The notes under the pieces: model-generated | Told to the model about the DNA's origin: nothing | Database searches by the model: none | Seen by the model: the letters and a program-made list of their open reading frames with translations, nothing else | Source of the DNA: Chromobotia macracanthus | Lineage: Eukaryota > Chordata > Actinopteri > Cypriniformes > Botiidae | Assembly (NCBI GenBank): GCA_036877525.1 | Contig: JAZGTH010000140.1 | Location: 437,501 to 501,500, forward strand | Direction: 5' to 3' | Length of the DNA: 64,000 nucleotides | Made by a program: the position numbers and the translations under genes | Shown here: in pieces, positions 12,401 through 24,647 of the stretch | Layout of the letters: every line of letters starts with the position of its first letter | How positions within the stretch are numbered: position 1 is the stretch's first letter

Positions 12401-13249
12401 TTCTGTCAGAGCTTTATTCTTCAATTCAAAACACGCTGGATCTTATTGCACAGGTGTTTAAACATTGTGTTTCTGTCAGAGCTTTATTCTTCAATTCAAA
12501 ACACGCTGGATCTTATTGCACAGGTGTTTAAACATTGTGTTTCTGTCAGAGCTTTATTCTTCAATTCAAAACACGCTGGATCTTATTGCACAGGTGTTTA
12601 AACACTGTGTTTCTGTCAGAGCTTTATTCTTCAATTCAAAACACGCTGGATCTTATTGCACAGGTGTTTAAACACTGTGTTTCTGTCAGAGCTTTATTCT
12701 TCAATTCAAAACACGCTGGATCTTATTGCACAGGTGTTTAAACACTGTGTTTCTGTCAGAGCTTTATTCTTCAATTCAAAACACGCTGGATCTTATTGCA
12801 CAGGTGTTTAAACACTGTGTTTCTGTCAGAGCTTTATTCTTCAATTCAAAACACGCTGGATCTTACTGCACAGGTGTTTAAACATTGTGTTTCTGTCAGA
12901 GCTTTATTCTTCAATTCAAAACACGCTGGATCTTATTGCACAGGTGTTTAAACACTGTGTTTCTGTCAGAGCTTTATTCTTCAATTCAAAACACGCTGGA
13001 TCTTATTGCACAGGTGTTTAAACACTGTGTTTCTGTCAGAGCTTTATTCTTCAATTCAAAACACGCTGGATCTTACTGCACAGGTGTTTAAACACTGTGT
13101 TTCTGTCAGAGCTTTATTCTTCAATTCAAAACACGCTGGATCTTACTGCACAGGTGTTTAAACACTGTGTTTCTGTCAGAGCTTTATTCTTCAATTCAAA
13201 ACACGCTGGATCTTATTGCACAGGTGTTTAAACACTGTGTTTCTGTCAG
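9424..13249. repeat. 70-bp minisatellite, about 54 copies
   Basis: Perfect-looking 70 bp tandem unit starting TGTGTTTCTGTCAGAGC and ending CAGGTGTTTAAACAC, repeated for 3.8 kb in the lama2 intron between LG3 and LG4. Units differ mainly at two sites: CTTATTGC or CTTACTGC, and AAACACTG or AAACATTG. Two units carry short insertions, at about 10291-10297 and 10639-10645. Each unit holds the 12 bp palindrome GTGTTTAAACAC or its 10 bp core. Seventy is not a multiple of three, so the recurring 68-codon open frames are repeat artefacts, not genes. Confidence 0.97.
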
Positions 13250-13254
13250 TTCAA

Positions 13255-14050
13255 TGCCAGTAGATGGTGCTAGAGGAAAGCTTATGAAGATTCCCCAGAA
13301 ACATCTTCACCTGCAACAGACTAACAGAAAGCCAGCAGATAAAGTAATCTGACCAGGGAACTTGTGTGAATATTAACTTGTGTGGTAAAGTGAGTGTGAC
13401 TTTGTCGTTTACATGTTTTTTAGGATTTAAAATAAATATTCTGCACTGTTTCTAGGTTATATTAATTAAAGTTCAATAAACGTGTGACACTGATCATCCC
13501 AGCTCATTCATACAGACGGTCAGAACACTCCAGAGCATATCTCAGTAAAGCTACAAGTGGACAAATCAAACATTCCTAAATTCATGAATTTTTTCCATTG
13601 AATTGATATGCTCATTTCAATTTGATATGCTAACTGTCCAAAAGACGGCCCTGTTCATAGGCTGTCCCTGTGACACTAATTGTCTAGTAGTATGTTAGAT
13701 AAGCATTAGTTCACACTGCATCAGTGTTTTTAAAGACAAAGTCAGTCCTGCTGAAAAACATCAACACCGCTTTACCAGCGTATGTCGAGTTTTGGATGCT
13801 GGTGTGATGTGTTCAAACCAAGCCTCTAAACCTTATCCAAACCAATCAGCATCACCAAAAAAACAGAACCAGAAAAGGAAAACAGAAGGATCATAAGGGA
13901 GGAAAAATATTCACACACACAGAATTGTGGCTTCAGTGGCTTCAGTAACAGAAACTGTTCACTTTCTCTGCAGCATTCAGAACACTGGGTCTAAGTCACC
14001 ACTGCCATAACATGTTTTGTTGAGTGATCTTTGACTCCCATCTTCCATTA
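13255..14050. other. lama2 intron, no feature seen
   Basis: Ordinary AT-rich intronic sequence between the 70 bp array and the LG3 exon. There are no plausible exons on either strand, and no repeat family I recognise. Confidence 0.5.
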
Positions 14051-14058
14051 CTATCTAC

Positions 14059-15265
14059 CCACAATGCCTCTGTCAGTATGTACAGGGGAAGGTGGAGCCA
14101 GAGGTTGCTGCTGTAAGGTGGAGACTCTGGGCAGGGCCAAGTCAGGATACTGACCAATCTCTGTGTTCTCGAAGGCAACAGGCTGAGAGAGATCCACAGG
14201 GCTGTTAAAGACACGAGACAGACATGAGACAGACACGAGACAAACACAAGAGAGTCAGAGACAGTTGAGAGAATGATGACACAACAAGTCTTAAATCAGG
14301 TGAATAATGAAAAGAATTATAAGTAAGGACAGACTGCTTAAGTCAATGAGCTCAATACACTTCACTCCACACAGCCAGTGACACAGATTCCTCATTAGAG
14401 GAAGAGAAAACTAACTGGGATTATTAATGTCATACAGCGTTTAGCTTATGACTGCATCTCAAAACTGCACTGGAAGGAAAACAAGACCTTGTACAGCCAC
14501 AGGCGGCATGAAGAAATGGGTCAATGTTTAGAGCAGTCGCTGGTGTTTTCTGCACATTTACACGGTACATTTATATTGTGCTGTTAAAGGGTGACCTCTG
14601 ATAGCTGTTAATGGCTGCTTATGTCTTAAACAAAAGGTTATCAGTTTAACACAGAGTAGAACTGTTCCAATGTCTGAAACACAACCAAAACCTGTTAATG
14701 AACCAAGAGCACACACAGAGAATACTAACCTAATTTTTATCTTTTAAAAAGCCATTTAAAAAATGATAACCATTTCCAACACTTTATCCAAATATTCAGG
14801 GAGAAAAAGATAAATAATTTAATTGCCATAAGAACAAAATATATATTTTTAGTAAAGAATGTAAATGCAGTTAATGGAGATAGTGTTTGACATACAGTGT
14901 TGATCAGAAGAGTCCAGATGCAGTGCTCAAACAGCACGTTGGACCTCTGCAGACCGGACACTATGTTAGCTAAAATCCCACCAATGAAGAGACGGTGAAT
15001 GTTCATTGGATCATCGTTGAGCAGAGCCTGCTGCGAGAGGGCTTCTTCATCCACCTGGACTGAGAGAGATCTACACAAACACATGGTCTGTCAGTTTAAA
15101 AGATTCCTGAGGAACTGAGCACAGATGAGAGCAGGAGAGAAAGAGAGAGGTAGGCTTACACTGCACAGAGTCTCTGGATTCGCAGCGAGTGTTCTCTCCC
15201 GTCATGCAGACTTCCCGTCTGCTTTCCTGATGGCTCTGCGTGGACTCCAGAGCACCTTTATTCAA
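14059..15265 (-). pseudogene. lama2: lama2 LG3 domain and LG3-LG4 linker, three exons, damaged
   Basis: Exon 15162-15265 starts LNKGALE, shifts frame to PRRAIRKADGK, and shifts again to LHDGREHSLRIQRL. Together these match one continuous LG3 segment of normal alpha-2, so two indels are present. Exon 14896-15070 reads SVQVDEEALSQQALL, IHRLFIGG and CIWTLLINT. The glycine before CIW is replaced by His. Exon 14059-14201 reads PVDLSQPVAFENTEIGQY, where homologues end IGRC, so the LG3 closing cysteine is now Tyr (codon at 14148-14150). The proline-rich linker that follows is shorter than in mammals. The exon for the N-terminal half of LG3 was not found. Confidence 0.8.
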
Positions 15266-15369
15266 CTGCACAGACAGACAGGAAGGGCTGCAGACAGACA
15301 GAAAGAAACTTAGAAAGGGACCAATAGAGGCTGACAGATCCCATGTTTTATTGCCTGTTCTCTAGAGAT

Positions 15370-15752
15370 TGGTGCAGTTGTGGCCTACTGGTTAGTGAGT
15401 TGTACTTGTAATCAGAAGGTTGCTGGTTTAATTCCACTGCTGGCAGGTGGCAAATGAAGTGCTCGAGCAAGACACCTAAGCCCAGATTGCTCCCTGGGTG
15501 CAGTAGTGTGCTGCCCACTGCTCCAGGTGTGTGTTCACAACTTGCAGTGTGTGTTCACTCCTCACCAGTGATGGTTAAATCTTTCACTTCAGATTATTAC
15601 AGGAATGAGTTAATCTCTAGCATCAGAAGTATTCCTACCTGTAAATGCAGCTTTGTAGACGAGGCTTGTTGGTTCTTAGCTGGTTAAATGCTCTCTCTCA
15701 ATTTGTAAGTCGCTTTGGATGAAAGCATCTGCTAAATCAATAAATGTAAATG
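15370..15752 (+). mobile_element. tRNA-derived SINE
   Basis: The head GGCCTACTGGTTAGTGAG holds an A-box-like TGGCCTACTGG, and a B-box-like GGTTTAATTCC lies about 40 bases on. A body rich in CACTGCTCCAGGTGTGTGTTC follows. The tail, GTCGCTTTGGATGAAAGC with ATCTGCTAAAT, is the 3' end shared by many fish SINEs and their partner LINEs. Two partial minus-strand copies of the same family lie at 33.1 and 38.0 kb. Confidence 0.8.
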
Positions 15753-15759
15753 TCTGTTA

Positions 15760-16870
15760 GTGAAAATTGCTCTTTTTATTTGATTCCAGTATAACAGAGA
15801 CTTGAGGGTGAGAAACCACCAGAACACACCAGTAATCAGCAATGCCTTAGCAATCACCCACATTACATAAAAAGCTTGTTTTCACTTTATTCTTATTCCA
15901 AAGGTTAGAATATCAGGGATTTTGCTTTAGGGGAACATTTTTGAATTAACTCTTTTGAGGAATACTTCTGATGAAAAGATACACTGACACATATTCAAAT
16001 TCGAACACAGTAATATATTCGGGACTGGTGGGAGAGTAACACAGACAGTAATCATGCAGGCATTTCTGAGAGCACACTCACGCTGCAAGGAAATTGAGGA
16101 GAGCGATGCAGGGACATCTCCCAGCTAACAACATCTTCCAGCGCAGGTGACCCTGAACATGCCGTAAATTGGAGAAATGAATGAGGAGCTGCACAGAGGA
16201 CCTCTGGTCTCCCGAAGTCACACTCCCAAAAATGACACCCACTTTATTTATGAGTGATAATGATTTTCAGAAGGTGGCGGTGCAGGACCCTCTCCCAGTA
16301 GGGTTATCGCAAATTGGACATGATCCATCAAAAAGGTGGCTTGTAAATCTATTTTTACAAACGAAGTATCATTGGGAGGTTACCACAGCGACTGCTGCAG
16401 TCACGCCACATAATTTATGTGCTGCCCCTGAGCCAAGCCGAGGACAAATATGAAGACAACATCACTGACAAAGATAGTCATATTTTAGAGAAAGTCATAT
16501 TTTAATTAAAATGATCACCGTGCCGCTGGCCTGCAGTCTAGCAGTAACAAAAAGATCAACTTCTGTTTGCAGAAGGGCAGAAGCAATTACAATCCTATAA
16601 TAAATCTCTTTTGTGAGCTGTGAGACCCTGTAACCTTGTGGATTCATTATGATTTTGTACTGAGGGCCACGACTCCCTGGACTTCTACCATTACCCATAA
16701 TCACCTGCTCACACTGAACCTTTATTACACTGCTTTTCAGTTTAAAATATTAACCAGCTGTACTCTGAATAAGTGATGGATACCAGTCAAAAGTTTGAAA
16801 ACACTTATGCATTCTTTATTAACATTTTATCAGATCAGCTCAAAGCAGAAGCTTCTGTTTCCTGTTTTCA
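15760..16870. other. lama2 intron where LG2/LG3 exons are expected, none seen
   Basis: The exons for the C-terminal part of LG2 and the start of LG3 should lie here between 16880 and 15265. I looked for the LG2 closing segment and saw no match on the minus strand. The 90-codon plus-strand frame at 16181-16453 resembles nothing known to me. Confidence 0.4.
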
Positions 16871-16879
16871 GTTTCATAC

Positions 16880-17477
16880 CTGTTTTTTTTACATCATCTC
16901 TGTAGATCTCTGGAGGTGACATCACTATCTGCTCATCTTCATTGGGGTCAATGTTCACTATAGTGATGGTTGCAAAAGGCAGGAGAAGAAGAGACAGTGT
17001 GGACACAGATGTGAGTTTCTAATACATATGTGACACTGGCAGAACGTTTGATGACAGAATTGTGATTTTCAGGTGAAATGGCCCTTTAAGAACACAGATA
17101 AAGGTGAAGTGTTGGGAATGTCTGTACCTCTTTTCTTCATGCGGGACATGGTGAAGGATCAGATCACGTGTGGATTTTAAAACATACTGTTGATGAAAAA
17201 TGTGACTTTTTGTACAGCTGGAGGGTTTGAGGAGTGTAAACCTGCCCCGTGTGGGACAGCTGTTAACAGCCAGTGTAAACAGGGCCTGTGTGTATTTGGG
17301 GGGGGGATGGGTATTACCATGTCCTTGGAAAAGTACATCATGACTGCGTCTGTGGAGAAGGTGCGGAACTTGAACATCACCGTGGAAACATTTGGGTTCC
17401 ATCTCGTGGGGCGACTGATAGCTGCGTAACCAGCACCATCAAACTGAATTGGACCTTCAGTGTCTGCAGGCTGAGGA
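16880..17477 (-). pseudogene. lama2: lama2 LG2 domain, two recognisable exons
   Basis: Exon 17318-17477 is open: PQPADTEGPIQFDGAGYAA, then SRPTRWNPNVSTVMFKFRTF and STDAVMMYFSKDM, with a GTAAT donor. It is very close to alpha-2. Exon about 16880-16975 reads ATITIVNIDPNEDEQIVMS, matching the alpha-2 ANISIVDID segment, and has a good donor (CAG then GTATG). I cannot place a clear acceptor AG just upstream of it. The exon normally lying between them (SVELTDGHIKVSYDLGSG in the family) was not found. Confidence 0.75.
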
Positions 17478-17511
<34 letters not shown>

Positions 17512-17568
17512 TGAGGTTTTATTTCCTGCTTTTGGACACAAAGAAGAAAGAGTCTGTATTGTAGGTAC

Positions 17569-18077
17569 CTGACCACATATCCAGCACAATCTCCATCCCT
17601 CACTCTGTAGTTCCAAAGGCCAATGAGCTTCCCATCCAGAGACGTTTCTTCCATACAGCCTGAGAATGTGGTGATCTTCACAGCGTCTGCAGACACACAC
17701 ACATAGTATAGCAGTAATATGCCAGCAAAGACTATGTGTGTACAGTAATTTTACTGTGGTTCTCACACACACCCACACACAGTATAAGAGTAATAAGCCA
17801 GGAGAGACTGTGTGTACAATAATTTTACTGTGTAATAATCACACACACACACACACATACACACACACACAGTATAAGAGTAATAAGCTAGTAGAGACTG
17901 TGTGTACAATAATTTTACTGTGTAATAATCACACACACACACACACACACACAGTATAAGAGTAATAAGCTAGTAGAGACTGTGTGTACAATAATTTTAC
18001 TGTGTAATAATCACACACACACACACACACACACACATATAAATAATAACTATAAACTGTGTTACAATAATCTGTGT

Positions 18078-18114
<37 letters not shown>

Positions 18115-19699
18115 AAGAGTAATAAGCTAGTAGAGACTGTGTGTACAATACGTTTACTGTGGTTTATACACACACATAGTATTAAGACCTGTTTACAGTG
18201 AATACATTTCACAGAATTTGTTTCATTTAGATTAAGTTTGGTTGGTAAAAAGTTTTCCTGTTTTAAACACCATTATATATATATTTTAGAAGTCTTAATA
18301 TCTTACTCAGTTTTGTTTCTCAGATAAATCAATGATGTGTCAATATTTTTACTTGAAAACAAAGTTTATAAAACGATATGCCACCAACAAACAGGTATGA
18401 GTTCACAGTTCAGCACAGTATAGCTCTCGAGGGATCTGGCACTACTGACGGTGGGTAAGACGCCTGCTTTCAGCCCCCCAGCGTGCAGACTGAGAGACTG
18501 CCATTCAGCCTGATACTGAAGCCCACCAAACACATCACACATCAAAACATGACCAGAATATTTATTCTACTAAACATGCATAAACAGCATTTATTAGTGA
18601 AATAAAAGAATTACTTACATTATATGAACTTTTATTATCTCATATCATGCAAACCCTTAAAGTTTTTAATTCTGTCAGCCTTTTGCACTTTTGAAAGAGG
18701 ATCTCACATTAAAGGACAGTTTGGGTTTTCTAAACTGCAGGTTGTTTTCTGAAAGTAGGGAGCACTTACACACTTTGTGCATTGCCAAGCAACACACACA
18801 CAGGAAAAAGCTTTATGCTTTGGCTTCTTTTCGGCCAGTGAAATAAGTATAATTAAATATTATTTAAGTGTAAATAAGTAACTGGCCAAACACTTTTTGA
18901 AATGTAGGTTGTAAAATATGCAAAATATTAACATGTCTATAGAAATGTTTGTTAAAAGCACCGTGGCACTCACACCTGTGGTGTGCTTACATTGTGTTTA
19001 AATAAAAGTGAAGTTCATGGCTAATGAATTAGTGTTCATCATATCAGTCACATGATTCGCATATCATATGCGCAGCTGCAATTACTGCGAGGCTTCTATT
19101 CGATGCCAGTTTCCATCGTTGATGGTGAGATGAGGATATTCTACACAGCTGACCCCTGATCCAACATCCCACAGGAAGTTCACCCTGCCCTTCCTCATCT
19201 CAATCGCCAGGAAATCCACCTACACACACACACACCTCAACAAGTCCGCTAATGACACTGACAGTTAATGATATTCATCAGAGAACATTTATTAAACATG
19301 ATGCTCAAGTCTGCTTGTGTGTGTGTGTGTGTGTGGAAGGTATTAAAGAGCGTTTATTATTTCCTTTTCTGTTTATTACAAACTTTAAAAAGAAATCAGT
19401 CAGGGGAATTCTGGGTAATTAAAGCACTCATGAGGAGCTACATTAACAGCTTATCAGCCCTGTTACCCACTTACATTAACATGTTCAAGAGTGTGAAACT
19501 TGAGTTTAAGCAAACCTCTCGACGTCCTGAAGAGACTCAGATGGAGGAGAGAGACGTATTTGGCAGAACCCAGATAGAAGAGCAGGTTATCAGCAGCCAA
19601 TGCCTTCACATGGAGAATGATGGTGTTGTAGTGACCTTTCTTGATCTCTGGATGATACGTACGAATACAGTTTCCACTGGATGACACCGACACCTTGGT
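17569..19699 (-). pseudogene. lama2: lama2 LG1 domain, four exons
   Basis: Exon 19556-19699: TKVSVSSSGNCIRTYHPEIK, then ADNLLFYLGSAKY. The donor is GTCTCT rather than a GTAAG/GTGAG type, so it looks weakened. Exon 19086-19219: VDFLAIEMRKGRVNFLWDVG, EYPHLTINDGNWHRIEAS; intact. Exon about 18415-18545: RLNGSLSVCTLGG, then a shift in a run of Gs at 18475-18480 (read as Cs on the plus strand). GGLKAGVLPTVSSARSLES follows in another frame, and a TGA cuts the original frame. Exon 17569-17686: DAVKITTFSGCMEETSLDGK, IGLWNYRVRDGDC; open. The MLFVGGLTGKLK part of normal LG1 is missing. Confidence 0.85.
17765..18180. repeat. compound AC-flanked tandem repeat
   Basis: Four copies of a segment AGTATAAGAGTAATAAGC, then TAGAGACTGTGTGTACAAT and TTACTGTG, separated by (AC)n tracts of different lengths. 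The same unit recurs three times at 26.16-26.47 kb, over 8 kb away in another intron. Confidence 0.85.
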
Positions 19700-19754
19700 C
19701 TAAGGTTCAAAGGTCAAAACAGATTAAACCAGTACAGTACAGACTGTCATCAAT

Positions 19755-19880
19755 GAGAACTTTATCTTCCCTCACTGGTGGAATGATCTTCCAGATTCTG
19801 TTCGGTCTGCTGCATCCCTCACTTTATTCAAGAAAGAGCTAAAAACCTGTCTCTTCCATAAATACCTGACACAAGTATGA
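19755..19880 (+). mobile_element. short LINE ORF tail remnant
   Basis: Plus-strand translation WWNDLPDSVRSAASLTLF then KKELKTCLFHKYL resembles the last residues of fish LINE reverse-transcriptase ORFs (WNSLP...S..FKK.LKT.LF). It ends with a stop. It is about 40 codons long with no other element parts visible nearby. The family is uncertain. Confidence 0.5.
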
Positions 19881-20005
19881 AAGAAAATAACCTTTTCTCC
19901 TCTCTTTCAACAGGTATCACCTCTATCAAGCACTCAAATGTTGTTCTCTTGGTAAAAATTGTAGTGTCGTCTAGTATTGCGTCGTCTAGTATTACCAGTT
20001 TAGCA

Positions 20006-21568
20006 AGACAAGTTCTGAGAAGTGTAGTGGAGTATTGTAGACTATTCTGATGAGTGTAGTGGAGTATTGTAGACTGTTCAGAGGAGTGTAGTGGAGTACT
20101 GTAGACTGTTTTGATGAGTGTAGTGGAGTATTGTAGACTGTTGTGATGAGTGTAGTGGAGTATTGTAGACTGTTCTGATGAGTGTAGTGGAGTATTGTAG
20201 ACTGTTCTGATGAGTGTAGTGGAGTATTGTAGACTGTTCTGATGAGTGTAGTGGAGTACTGTAGACTGTTCTGATGAGTGTAGTGGAGTATTGTAGACTG
20301 TTCTGATGAGTGTAGTCGAGTATTGTAGACTGTTCTGAGGAGTGTAGTGGAGTATTGTAGACTGTTCAGAGGAGTGTAGTGGAGTATTGCAGACTGTTCT
20401 GATGAGTGTAGTGGAGTATTGTAGACTGTTCAGAGGAGTGTAGTGGAGTATTGTAGACTGTTCAGAGGAGTGTAGTGGAGTATTGTAGACTGTTGTGATG
20501 AGTGTAGTGGAGTATTGTAGACTGTTCTGATGAGTGTAGTGGAGTATTGTAGACTGTTCTGATGAGTGTAGTGGAGTATTGTAGACTGTTCTGATGAGTG
20601 TAGTGGAGTATTGTAGACTGTTCTGAGGAGTGTAGTGGAGTATTGTAGACTGTTCAGAGGAGTGTAGTGGAGTATTGTAGACTGTTCAGAGGAGTGTAGT
20701 GGAGTATTGTAGACTGTTCAGAGGAGTGTAGTGGAGTATTGTAGACTGTTGTGATGAGTGTAGTGGAGTATTGTAGACTGTTCAGAGGAGTGTAGTGGAG
20801 TATTGTAGACTGTTCTGATGAGTGTAGTGGAGTATTGTAGACTGTTGTGATGAGTGTAGTGGAGTATTGTAGACTGTTCTGATGAGTGTAGTGGAGTATT
20901 GTAGACTGTTCTGATGAGTGTAGTGGAGTATTGTAGACTGTTCAGAGGAGTGTAGTGGAGTACTGTAGACTGTTCAGAGGAGAGTAGTGGAGTATTGTAG
21001 ACTGTTGTGATGAGTGTAGTGGAGTATTGTAGACTGTTGTGATGAGTGTAGTGGAGTATTGTAGACTGTTGTGATGAGTGTAGTGGAGTATTGCAGACTG
21101 TTCTGATGAGTGTAGTGGAGTATTGTAGACTGTTCTGATGAGTGTAGTGGAGTATTGTAGACTGTTGTGATGAGTGTAGTGGAGTATTGTAGACTGTTTT
21201 GATGAGTGTAGTGGAGTATTGTAGACTGTTCTGATGAGTGTAGTGGAGTATTGTAGACTGTTCTGATGAGTGTAGTGGAGTATTGTAGACTGTTCTGATG
21301 AGTGTAGTGGAGTATTGTAGACTGTTCTGATGAGTGTAGTGGAGTATTGTAGACTGTTCTGATGAGTGTAGTGGAGTATTGTAGACTGTTCTGAGGAGTG
21401 TAGTGGAGTATTGTAGACTGTTCTGATGAGTGTAGTGGAGTATTGTAGACTGTTTTGATGAGTGTAGTGGAGTATTGTAGACTGTTCTGATGAGTGTAGT
21501 GGAGTATTGTAGACTGTTCTGATGAGTGTAGTGGAGTATTGTAGACTGTTCTGATGAGTGTAGTGGAG
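20006..21568. repeat. 32-bp minisatellite, about 49 copies
   Basis: The unit GTGTAGTGGAGTATTGTAGA plus CTGTTCTGATGA is repeated for 1.56 kb. The main variation lies in the last third (TTCTGATGA, TTCAGAGGA, TTGTGATGA, TTTTGATGA). It begins immediately after the lama2 coiled-coil exon at 21.6-21.67 kb. No unit has a stop in any minus frame, so an open frame of 241 codons runs from that exon through part of the array. This is a repeat artefact unless transcripts show otherwise. Confidence 0.97.
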
Positions 21569-22596
21569 TGTGATGTTTTGAGTGCTACTCTCATGTCCTG
21601 AAGCTCCTGAATTGGCTTTATTTTCTCATTGGATCTTGGATCATCCTCCTCTAGATCTCTTACCCTGTCACCTGCAGTATGAACTACACACACACACATA
21701 CATCAATACATGACAGAATAAAGCAGAATATAAAGTGATTATTCATAATATATAATTTTCATTTGCAGCACAGAAGCCAAAGACACTGAGCTGATATTTC
21801 AAAAGAAAATGACAGAGCTTCCAATCGTAATTAGCTACAGCGCTCATTAGGATAACAAGCTTAGCAAAGCTTTCAAAGGCTGTTTAATCCTGTTTAGAAA
21901 GAGCTGAAAAATGACTGAGATGAGAGGAGACGCTCTGTGACACATGCAGCGCTCTGCAGATCAGCACCATGTTAAAGTCTGAGGGAGTCAACAGACCTTC
22001 AAGAGTGAAAATCACACACAGATCAATGTATAAAACCATGTATACATACTTATTGCTGATGTTCACAATCATAAAGGGGGAGAAAATATGAAATAAGCGT
22101 TCAAGTGTGTGTCTGTGTTAATGTGTGTGACTGTGTGTGTGTGTGCACACTCTCACCAGCTGTAAAACCTCACTGCTGTGTTTTTTAGCCTCAATGGTCA
22201 CTTTATCAGCCTCATCGATGTGGCTCTTGATGTTTGTGTACATGCTGAAGGCAGCTGTGGTGTTGCTAGAATCATCTAGAATACTACAGAAACCAGACAC
22301 ACAGTTCAGCTCAGTACAAGAAAACAGCACACACACACACACAGACACACACCTGTCGAGCACACCAGCGGACTCGTTGAGTTGGGAAGTGTGATGCTCC
22401 ACTCTCAGCAGGAGATCAGGGACTATGTCATCCACACCTCGACTCAACTGCTCCACCTTAAAATCCAGTTTATCATGAAGAGGACTCAATTGTCCTGCCA
22501 TCTCCTCGAACTCCTGCAACCAGCCAGCAACAACACACTACACTGAAAACTCATTTACCTGACAGATTCAAATCTGCAGAGCTCACATGAGCACCA

Positions 22597-22872
22597 ACCC
22601 AGCTAACAATTTTAGGATGTAAGAAGGTTTCTCTAACGTTTCCCTAATGTTTCTAGAAACATTCAAAACATTGTATTAACATTAATGCTTGGTTATAAGA
22701 ATGCTAGTCATGCATTTTATTCTGTAACATTTTTTAAATGTTCCACTAACAAGCTAAGAAAAATGTTTTTGATATATAGATATATACAATGTTAACAAAA
22801 GACTAGAAGAGAACTTTAAGAGTAGATTAGACAATGTTTTGAAAACGTTCCCTGTTAGCTGCCCATTGGGTC
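22597..22872. mobile_element. short inverted-repeat DNA element (MITE-like)
   Basis: Starts ACCCAGCTAACAATTTT and ends TTCCCTGTTAGCTGCCCATT then GGGT, with CAGCTAACA facing TGTTAGCTG at the other end. The inside is AT-rich and non-coding, with GTTTC/AACGTT-type steps. This matches a common fish MITE style with GCTAAC termini. Confidence 0.65.
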
Positions 22873-23954
22873 TGGAACACATGTTAACCACTAAGCCACA
22901 TGATGTGTATGTTTGTACTGATTTCTATATCAAAGGGTTTGGCCTCTCCTGCTAAAAGAGTTATCATATTAAAAAATTACATTATTGGTTATCAGTGATG
23001 GATACAACAAGCTCATTATCGTATGTTCATCGTATCTTCCTAGTAATTCCATGTTGGTGCATCCCTATCATTTCCATCCTAACATTAGTGTTGTGTCCAG
23101 AGTGAAACAGACCTCTTTAGCCCGGGTGATGCTGTCTGAGAGAGCATTCGCTTCATCCAGAATCTTCTTTCCTTCAGCCAGAATTCCGTCTGTTTCCTTC
23201 TTCTTTTTCCTGGCGTGTGTGTTTGTAAACGTGAGGATGTGTGTGTACCTGCAGACTGCTCAGGTGCTGTTGGTTGCTAACAGCCAGCGCTTCTGCCTCT
23301 CTGCTTCTCTCAGAAGCTCCTGAGCTTCATCCAGTTTCTGTTTGTAATCGCCCATCTTACCACACACCTCGTTCCTCAGATCCTCTGTGGTCTGGTGTGG
23401 ATCTCCAAACCAACGCTTCACTGTAGCTAAAAGAGCCTCTGCTGCACTATAAAGAGAGAGAGAGTTTGTTCTATTTGTTCTCACTTCTCTGGAGCTCATG
23501 GCCAGAGCTCATCTCTTGACAGAACCCACATTAACACACGATGACTAACTGATGCACAGCTCACTCAAATGCTTGGAATTGGTAACTGTGACATTCTGTA
23601 GCCAAGAAGTTTTGTATAATGAGACTAACCTGTCTAATGCAACTAATGTCTCACAGTGGAAACCTGAAGCCTAAATCAGAAAAAATGCTTTTTTTAATTT
23701 AGCATTTTTCTTAATGTATATAAATTTGTTCACCACAAATGATATCAGCAAAACAGCACATTTGAGTGTTGAATTGAAAAATCTAAACCAAAAAGAAGAG
23801 CTCTGGTCCATGACTCATGATGATCAGGTGAGATGATCTAAACCTCCACCACATCACTGACAATCACAGTCTGATTCTACTGCTCAAATAATTAAGTGTT
23901 TATAAAAGTCTATAAAATCCATATGGTTTACATTATTAATTCATATTAATTCTG

Positions 23955-24118
23955 TGATTTTGATTTTATTTATTTACATTTTACCAGACGCTTTTATCCA
24001 AAGCGACTTACAGTGCATTGAAGTTATACATTTTCTTGGTACATGTACTCCCTGGGAATCAAACCCACGACCTCTTGCGCTGCTAACGCAATGCTCTACA
24101 ACTGAGCTACAGGAGAAC
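23955..24118 (-). mobile_element. tRNA-derived SINE, minus strand
   Basis: The left end TTTACCAGACGCTTTTATCC then AAAGCGACTTACA is the reverse complement of the common fish SINE tail. The right end GCTCTACAACTGAGCTACAG is the reverse of a tRNA-like GTAGCTCAGTTGTAGAGC head. It differs from the SINE family at 15.4 kb. Confidence 0.75.
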
Positions 24119-24119
24119 T

Positions 24120-24640
24120 GGAGTCTCTATTTTCTGGAATGTGATTGCATTTCAGCTCTACTGAAATTAAACTTGCACAACCCTGACAGGACTAACCAGA
24201 GCCCGCATGTTATAACGGATCACAGGTCTGAACTGTCTCTGACTGTAGCCTATTCATGCATTGTACACAGCCAGGCTTCCAGCAGTTCCACTGTCTGCCT
24301 CTAGATGTCTCCCTTTGTTTTGTCATAGACGTCCACACTGAGGAATCCATTAGAGAAGTAATTTGATTAGGCAGGAATAATATTCCTCCCCCTCCAAACC
24401 TCAGGCAACTTTTAATTAGTTCATTAAGATTTCACATAAGAAAGAGAAACTTTCTTCAGGTGAGCCGAGATCCAATGAACCTCAAAACACGGCTGAGAAA
24501 CAAACGCCACCAAAACAATTATTGCAATCTGTGAATTAAATGGCTCTCCACAAGCTTTTCTTCAGAAGACCTTTTTAAATGTTTGCCCTTTGTGTGTTTG
24601 TTGCGGTGCTCAAACTGAATGAACACATATTTACAAGAAT
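24120..24640. other. lama2 intron, no feature seen
   Basis: No exon, repeat or element that I can support between the SINE and the MITE. Confidence 0.5.
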
Positions 24641-24647
24641 ATTACTG

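Noticed and set aside
9424..13249. CRISPR-like regular repeat
   Set aside because: Units are contiguous with no unique spacers, in a vertebrate intron. It is a minisatellite.
9519..13352. Many identical 68-codon plus frames (MCFCQSFILQF...)
   Set aside because: Each is a three-unit read of the 70 bp tandem repeat. Not genes.
21884..22072. Possible lama2 coiled-coil exon (EGLLTPSDF) preceding 21671
   Set aside because: Position would fit the GLLKEDAKG part of alpha-2, but only a few residues agree and no coiled-coil heptads follow.
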